A stretch of DNA of 64,000 nucleotides from Pontiella desulfatans. GTDB lineage: Bacteria > Verrucomicrobiota > Kiritimatiellia > Kiritimatiellales > Pontiellaceae. The translations under genes and the position numbers were made by a program. The notes under the pieces are model-generated. The model was not told the origin of the DNA and did no database searches. It saw only the letters and a program-made list of their open reading frames with translations. Position 1 is the stretch's first letter. Each line of letters opens with the position of its first letter. Where the stretch lies: positions 788,330-852,329 of the forward strand of contig NZ_CAAHFG010000004.1 of assembly GCF_900890425.1 (NCBI RefSeq). The letters are read 5' to 3'. Below, piece by piece: positions 61,125 to 64,000 of this stretch.

Positions 61125-62006
61125 ATGCACTTTATGAAGACTACCGTTGTTGCCTTGGCGAACCAGAAGGGCGGGGTGGGGAAGACCACCACCGTAATCA
61201 ATTTGTCGGCCTGCCTTGCGGAAAAGCGCAAGAAGGTCTTGCTGGTGGATCTCGATCCGCAGGCGAACGCCACGAGCGGCCTCGGCCTGGAAAAAGGCTT
61301 TGGCCAGAGCATCTTCCCGGCACTGCTGGGCGAGACCGATGGCGCCAGCCTGATCAAGGAAACCGGCATCAAGAATCTCGACATCATTCCTTCCGAGCTG
61401 GATCTGGCCGGCGCGGAGATCGCCATTGCCCGGCGCGACGACTATCTGCATCGCCTGCGGGAGGCAATGGACCCGATCATCGAGAGCGGAACCTACGACT
61501 ACATCATCCTCGACTGCCCGCCGTCGTTGGGCATCCTGTTCATGAACGCGCTGAACATTGCGCACGAGGTGATCATCCCGATCCAATGCGAATACCTCGC
61601 CCTCGAAGGGCTTGGCGTGATGGTCGACATCGTCAACCAGATCAGCGAGGCCGGAAACCCGGATCTGCATATCAGCGGCATTCTGATGACGATGTACAAC
61701 GTGAGCACCAACCTTTCGCAACAGGTCGTGCAGGAAGTCGTGAAACACTTCGGCGACCGCGTGTTCGAAACGCTGATCCCGCGCAACGTGCGCTTGAGCG
61801 AGGCGCCGAGCTTCGGCCAGCCGGTCATTGAATACGATCCGCATTGCGTCGGGTCGGCCGCCTACCGCAACCTGGCCAAGGAATTCATCAAACGCCAGAA
61901 GCAGGACGCCGAACCCGAAACCGAAGCCTTGCCGACCCTTTCCGACGTCATTGCCCGGCCCCCGGTGCCGCAGGCCACCGAAGAAACGCCCGATCCGTCG
62001 GTTTAG
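61125..62006 (+). CDS. parA: ParA/Soj-family chromosome partition ATPase
   Basis: 293 aa. Deviant Walker A KGGVGKTTT at about residue 17, Walker A' LVDLDPQANATSGLG, Walker B YIILDCPPSLG, all typical of the ParA/Soj family, with a Pro/Glu-rich tail of about 35 residues. ATG 61125 has GGAG 3 nt away; ATG 61134 is an alternative with better spacing. The expected parB partner is not adjacent: the next gene is a permease. Confidence 0.93.
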   Translation: MHFMKTTVVALANQKGGVGKTTTVINLSACLAEKRKKVLLVDLDPQANATSGLGLEKGFGQSIFPALLGETDGASLIKETGIKNLDIIPSELDLAGAEIAIARRDDYLHRLREAMDPIIESGTYDYIILDCPPSLGILFMNALNIAHEVIIPIQCEYLALEGLGVMVDIVNQISEAGNPDLHISGILMTMYNVSTNLSQQVVQEVVKHFGDRVFETLIPRNVRLSEAPSFGQPVIEYDPHCVGSAAYRNLAKEFIKRQKQDAEPETEALPTLSDVIARPPVPQATEETPDPSV

Positions 62007-62118
62007 ACGGCCTTGCCGGTTTCCAATCGATAATTCGCTCCCGATTCAAAGGGTTGTGCTGTCCTTTGCTTGTTGCTATGCTCGCGTGCGTCGGGCGGGG
62101 CGATGAGTGGAGGCGTTG

Positions 62119-63969
62119 ATGGATAAATCGCTAAAGAAGCAACTTGGTCTGCTCGATGTCTATGCCATCTGCAGCGGGGCCATGATCAGCTCCGGGCTGT
62201 TTGTCCTACCTGGCATCGCGGCCTCGAAGATCGGGCCGGCCGTCATCTATGCCTATTTGCTCTCGGGCCTGCTGCTGATCCCCTCGATGCTTTCGATGGC
62301 GGAAATGTCGACCGCGCTGCCGCGGGCGGGCGGATCCTACTTTTTCGTTAGCCGCAGCCTCGGCGGCATGTTCGGGACGATCGACGGCGTGGGGGTCTGG
62401 CTGGCGCTGATTCTGAAAACATCGATCGCGCTGCTGGGCCTCGGGGCCTATTTGGCGGCATATGTCCACCTGCCGATGCAGCTCGTCGCCATCGTGGCGG
62501 GACTTCTGTTCATGGGGTTCAACATGGTCGGCGCCAAGGAAACCACCCGGTTGCAGGTCGTTATGGTGATCGGCCTGCTGGCGATCCTGGCTTTCCTGGT
62601 TGTCCGGGGCGCGCCCGCCATCGAGCGTGAATTCTACACGCCGATGGCGCCGGAGGGTTGGGAAAAACTGTTGCCGACCGCTGCGCTGGTCTTCATCAGC
62701 TACATCGGCGTAACCAAAGTCGCCAGCATGGCGGAAGAGGTGAAGAACCCATCGCGCAACCTGCCGTTGGGCATGTTTATTTCCCTGGTTTCCATCCTGG
62801 TGCTCTATGGCGCGGTCGTGGCGGTCGTGGTCGGCATCGTTCCGGCGGAACAGCTCTATGCAACCCTGACGCCGCTTTCGGACGCGGCGGACATCGCCAT
62901 CGGCCCGACCGGAAAAACCCTCGTCAGCCTAGGCGCCGCGCTGGCGTTTGCCACCACGGCCAACGCCGGCATCATGTCGGCCAGCCGCTATCTGCTGGCG
63001 ATGAGCCGCGACCGCGTCATCCCCCACGGGCTGTCGCGCTTTTCCCGCTTCAAGACGCCGTGCCGCGCCATCGCACTGACTTCCGCCATCATTATCCTGG
63101 TCGTCGCCTTCACCGGGCTCGAGCGGATCGCGAAACTGGCCAGTGCGTTCCAGTTGCTGGTGTTCGCCTTCGTCAACATTGCCGTGATTGTGATGCGCGA
63201 GAGCGGCATCGAGAGCTACGACCCCGGCTTCAAGAGCCCGTTCTATCCATGGGTCCAGGTGGTCGGCATCCTTGTTTCCGTGGTGTTGATCCCCGAAATG
63301 GGCCTGATGCCGAGCATCTTTGCCATGGGGCTGGTGGCCATCGGCGTGGTCTGGCATAACCTCTACGCCAGCAAACATATCGCGCCGCGCGCCGGCGCGG
63401 TCGCCAAAATGGCCGAGCGGTTGGGCGAACGCCTGCTCGAACGCGATGCCGATGCGATGGGGCTGCGCACCGAGCTGCGGCAGATCATGAAGGAGCGCGG
63501 CCTGCGTGAGAAAGACCCCTTCGTCGAAGTGGTGCAGAGTGCCCATTTCATCGAAATCGAACCCGGCATCGATTGCGAAGAGGTGATCCGCCGCGGCGCA
63601 GCCCTGCTGGCCGGGCAAAGCGGGATTTCGCGCGACCTCATTCTCGGCGCCCTGCTCGAGCGCAACCGGCTCGGCGAAACCCCGGCCGGCGCAGGTGTGG
63701 CGCTGCCGCATCTGCTCCTGAACGATGTCGAGGGCTTCCACATGGTGGCCGCCCGCTGCATCCACGGGCTCGATTTTCCCGGCGCGGCGCAAGGCATCCA
63801 TGCCGTTTTCCTCCTCTTGGGCGCCCGAAGCAATCCAACCCGCCACCTGCGCTTCCTCGCCGAGATCGCCCGCCGCGCCGAAAACCCGCACTTCATCGAC
63901 GACTGGATTTCCGAAAAATCGGTGGATGGCCTTCCAGAGCTTTTGCTCGCCGGAGACCGCCAGCCGTAG
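62119..63969 (+). CDS. APC-family permease fused to a C-terminal PTS EIIA-like domain
   Basis: 616 aa from ATG 62119 behind GGAGG. Residues 1-430 are about 12 membrane helices of an amino-acid/polyamine/organocation permease (SGAMISSGLFVLPG, TANAGIMSASRYLLAMSRD). After a linker, residues 460-616 resemble an EIIA domain, with the conserved His as H531 in GVALPHLLL. The Arg that follows this His two positions later in the other three EIIA proteins is Leu here, so phosphorylation may be altered. Substrate unknown. A terminator follows at 63977. Confidence 0.82.
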   Translation: MDKSLKKQLGLLDVYAICSGAMISSGLFVLPGIAASKIGPAVIYAYLLSGLLLIPSMLSMAEMSTALPRAGGSYFFVSRSLGGMFGTIDGVGVWLALILKTSIALLGLGAYLAAYVHLPMQLVAIVAGLLFMGFNMVGAKETTRLQVVMVIGLLAILAFLVVRGAPAIEREFYTPMAPEGWEKLLPTAALVFISYIGVTKVASMAEEVKNPSRNLPLGMFISLVSILVLYGAVVAVVVGIVPAEQLYATLTPLSDAADIAIGPTGKTLVSLGAALAFATTANAGIMSASRYLLAMSRDRVIPHGLSRFSRFKTPCRAIALTSAIIILVVAFTGLERIAKLASAFQLLVFAFVNIAVIVMRESGIESYDPGFKSPFYPWVQVVGILVSVVLIPEMGLMPSIFAMGLVAIGVVWHNLYASKHIAPRAGAVAKMAERLGERLLERDADAMGLRTELRQIMKERGLREKDPFVEVVQSAHFIEIEPGIDCEEVIRRGAALLAGQSGISRDLILGALLERNRLGETPAGAGVALPHLLLNDVEGFHMVAARCIHGLDFPGAAQGIHAVFLLLGARSNPTRHLRFLAEIARRAENPHFIDDWISEKSVDGLPELLLAGDRQP

Positions 63970-63976
63970 GCACGAA

Positions 63977-64000
63977 AAAGCCCGCTCATTGGCGGGCTTT
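63977..64000 (+). terminator. Intrinsic terminator at the window edge
   Basis: AAAGCCCGC (63977-63985) pairs with GCGGGCTTT (63992-64000) across TCATTG. It ends the APC-EIIA gene 7 nt after the stop; the T-tract would continue past the window. Confidence 0.8.

Noticed and set aside
1-64000. tRNA, rRNA and insertion-sequence genes
   Set aside because: Intergenic gaps were read for cloverleaf-like stems and CCA-type ends and all genes for transposase motifs; none was found, although a weak tRNA could be missed by eye.

Overview
The window (64 kb, GC-rich, tightly packed genes in short co-directional runs) looks like chromosomal DNA of a Gram-negative bacterium of the PVC superphylum, most plausibly Kiritimatiellota (Pontiella-like) or a relative. 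This is inference from several cues: an outer membrane (TonB receptor, beta-barrels, a lipid A acyltransferase, BamE-like lipoproteins), a PEP-CTERM protein, an autotransporter with T5SS/PEP-CTERM-type repeats, and three secreted proteins ending in the 'STNL ... FY' C-terminal module common in that superphylum. No rRNA, tRNA, CRISPR array, insertion sequence or prophage was recognised.

Layout. 0.1-1.9 kb: two DUF2202 ferritin-like proteins and a small membrane protein. 1.95-6.6 kb: a periplasmic [NiFe] hydrogenase operon (small subunit, large subunit, maturation protease) translationally coupled to a secreted LVIVD beta-propeller. 6.65-10.6 kb: a sigma-54 response regulator, an outer-membrane barrel and a membrane histidine kinase in one operon. 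A small coiled-coil exported protein (10.8 kb) and the second DUF2202 gene (0.9 kb) share a -24/-12 promoter and a leader motif, so they are candidate targets of that regulator. 11.3-16.2 kb: a Ycf48-like propeller and a nine-haem cytochrome c. 16.3-23.2 kb (minus strand): an exported peroxiredoxin, an aldo/keto reductase, an OprC-like TonB receptor, a BioD-like ATPase and an iron-sulfur/FAD oxidoreductase. 23.4-31 kb: PEP-CTERM protein, DtxR-type regulator, DUF1189 protein, LsrG-like monooxygenase, lipid A acyltransferase and dnaE. 31.4-35.5 kb: a NarL-type two-component pair followed by two tandem pseudo-receiver paralogues.

35.6-43.7 kb is the most unusual part. It is a co-directional island in which PTS EIIA domains, CBS domains and a zinc ribbon are interleaved with three ion transporters: a CPA2 antiporter with CBS domains, an ArsB/NhaD-type carrier and a SulP-STAS carrier. 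No sugar EIIB/EIIC is present. A beta-carbonic anhydrase, an MscS channel and a stand-alone SpoIIAA-like domain follow directly. A fourth EIIA domain is fused to an APC permease at 62-64 kb. My reading, as inference, is a PTS-linked control system for Na+/H+/anion (possibly bicarbonate) homeostasis.

48-64 kb: a BaiN/HI0933 flavoprotein, a large autotransporter, GltS, an outer-membrane protein, two overlapping BamE-like lipoproteins, grpE-dnaJ-rsmE, a solitary parA and the APC-EIIA fusion.

Non-coding structure is rich. Three long loopless palindromes start within about 8 nt of stop codons. A dispersed family of inverted A/G-rich quasi-tandem repeats occurs in at least four intergenic gaps. 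Hairpins with a CCTTGCGG-type loop recur, and the spacer near 24.6 kb carries nested inverted repeats. All functions are assigned by reading motifs, not by database search.
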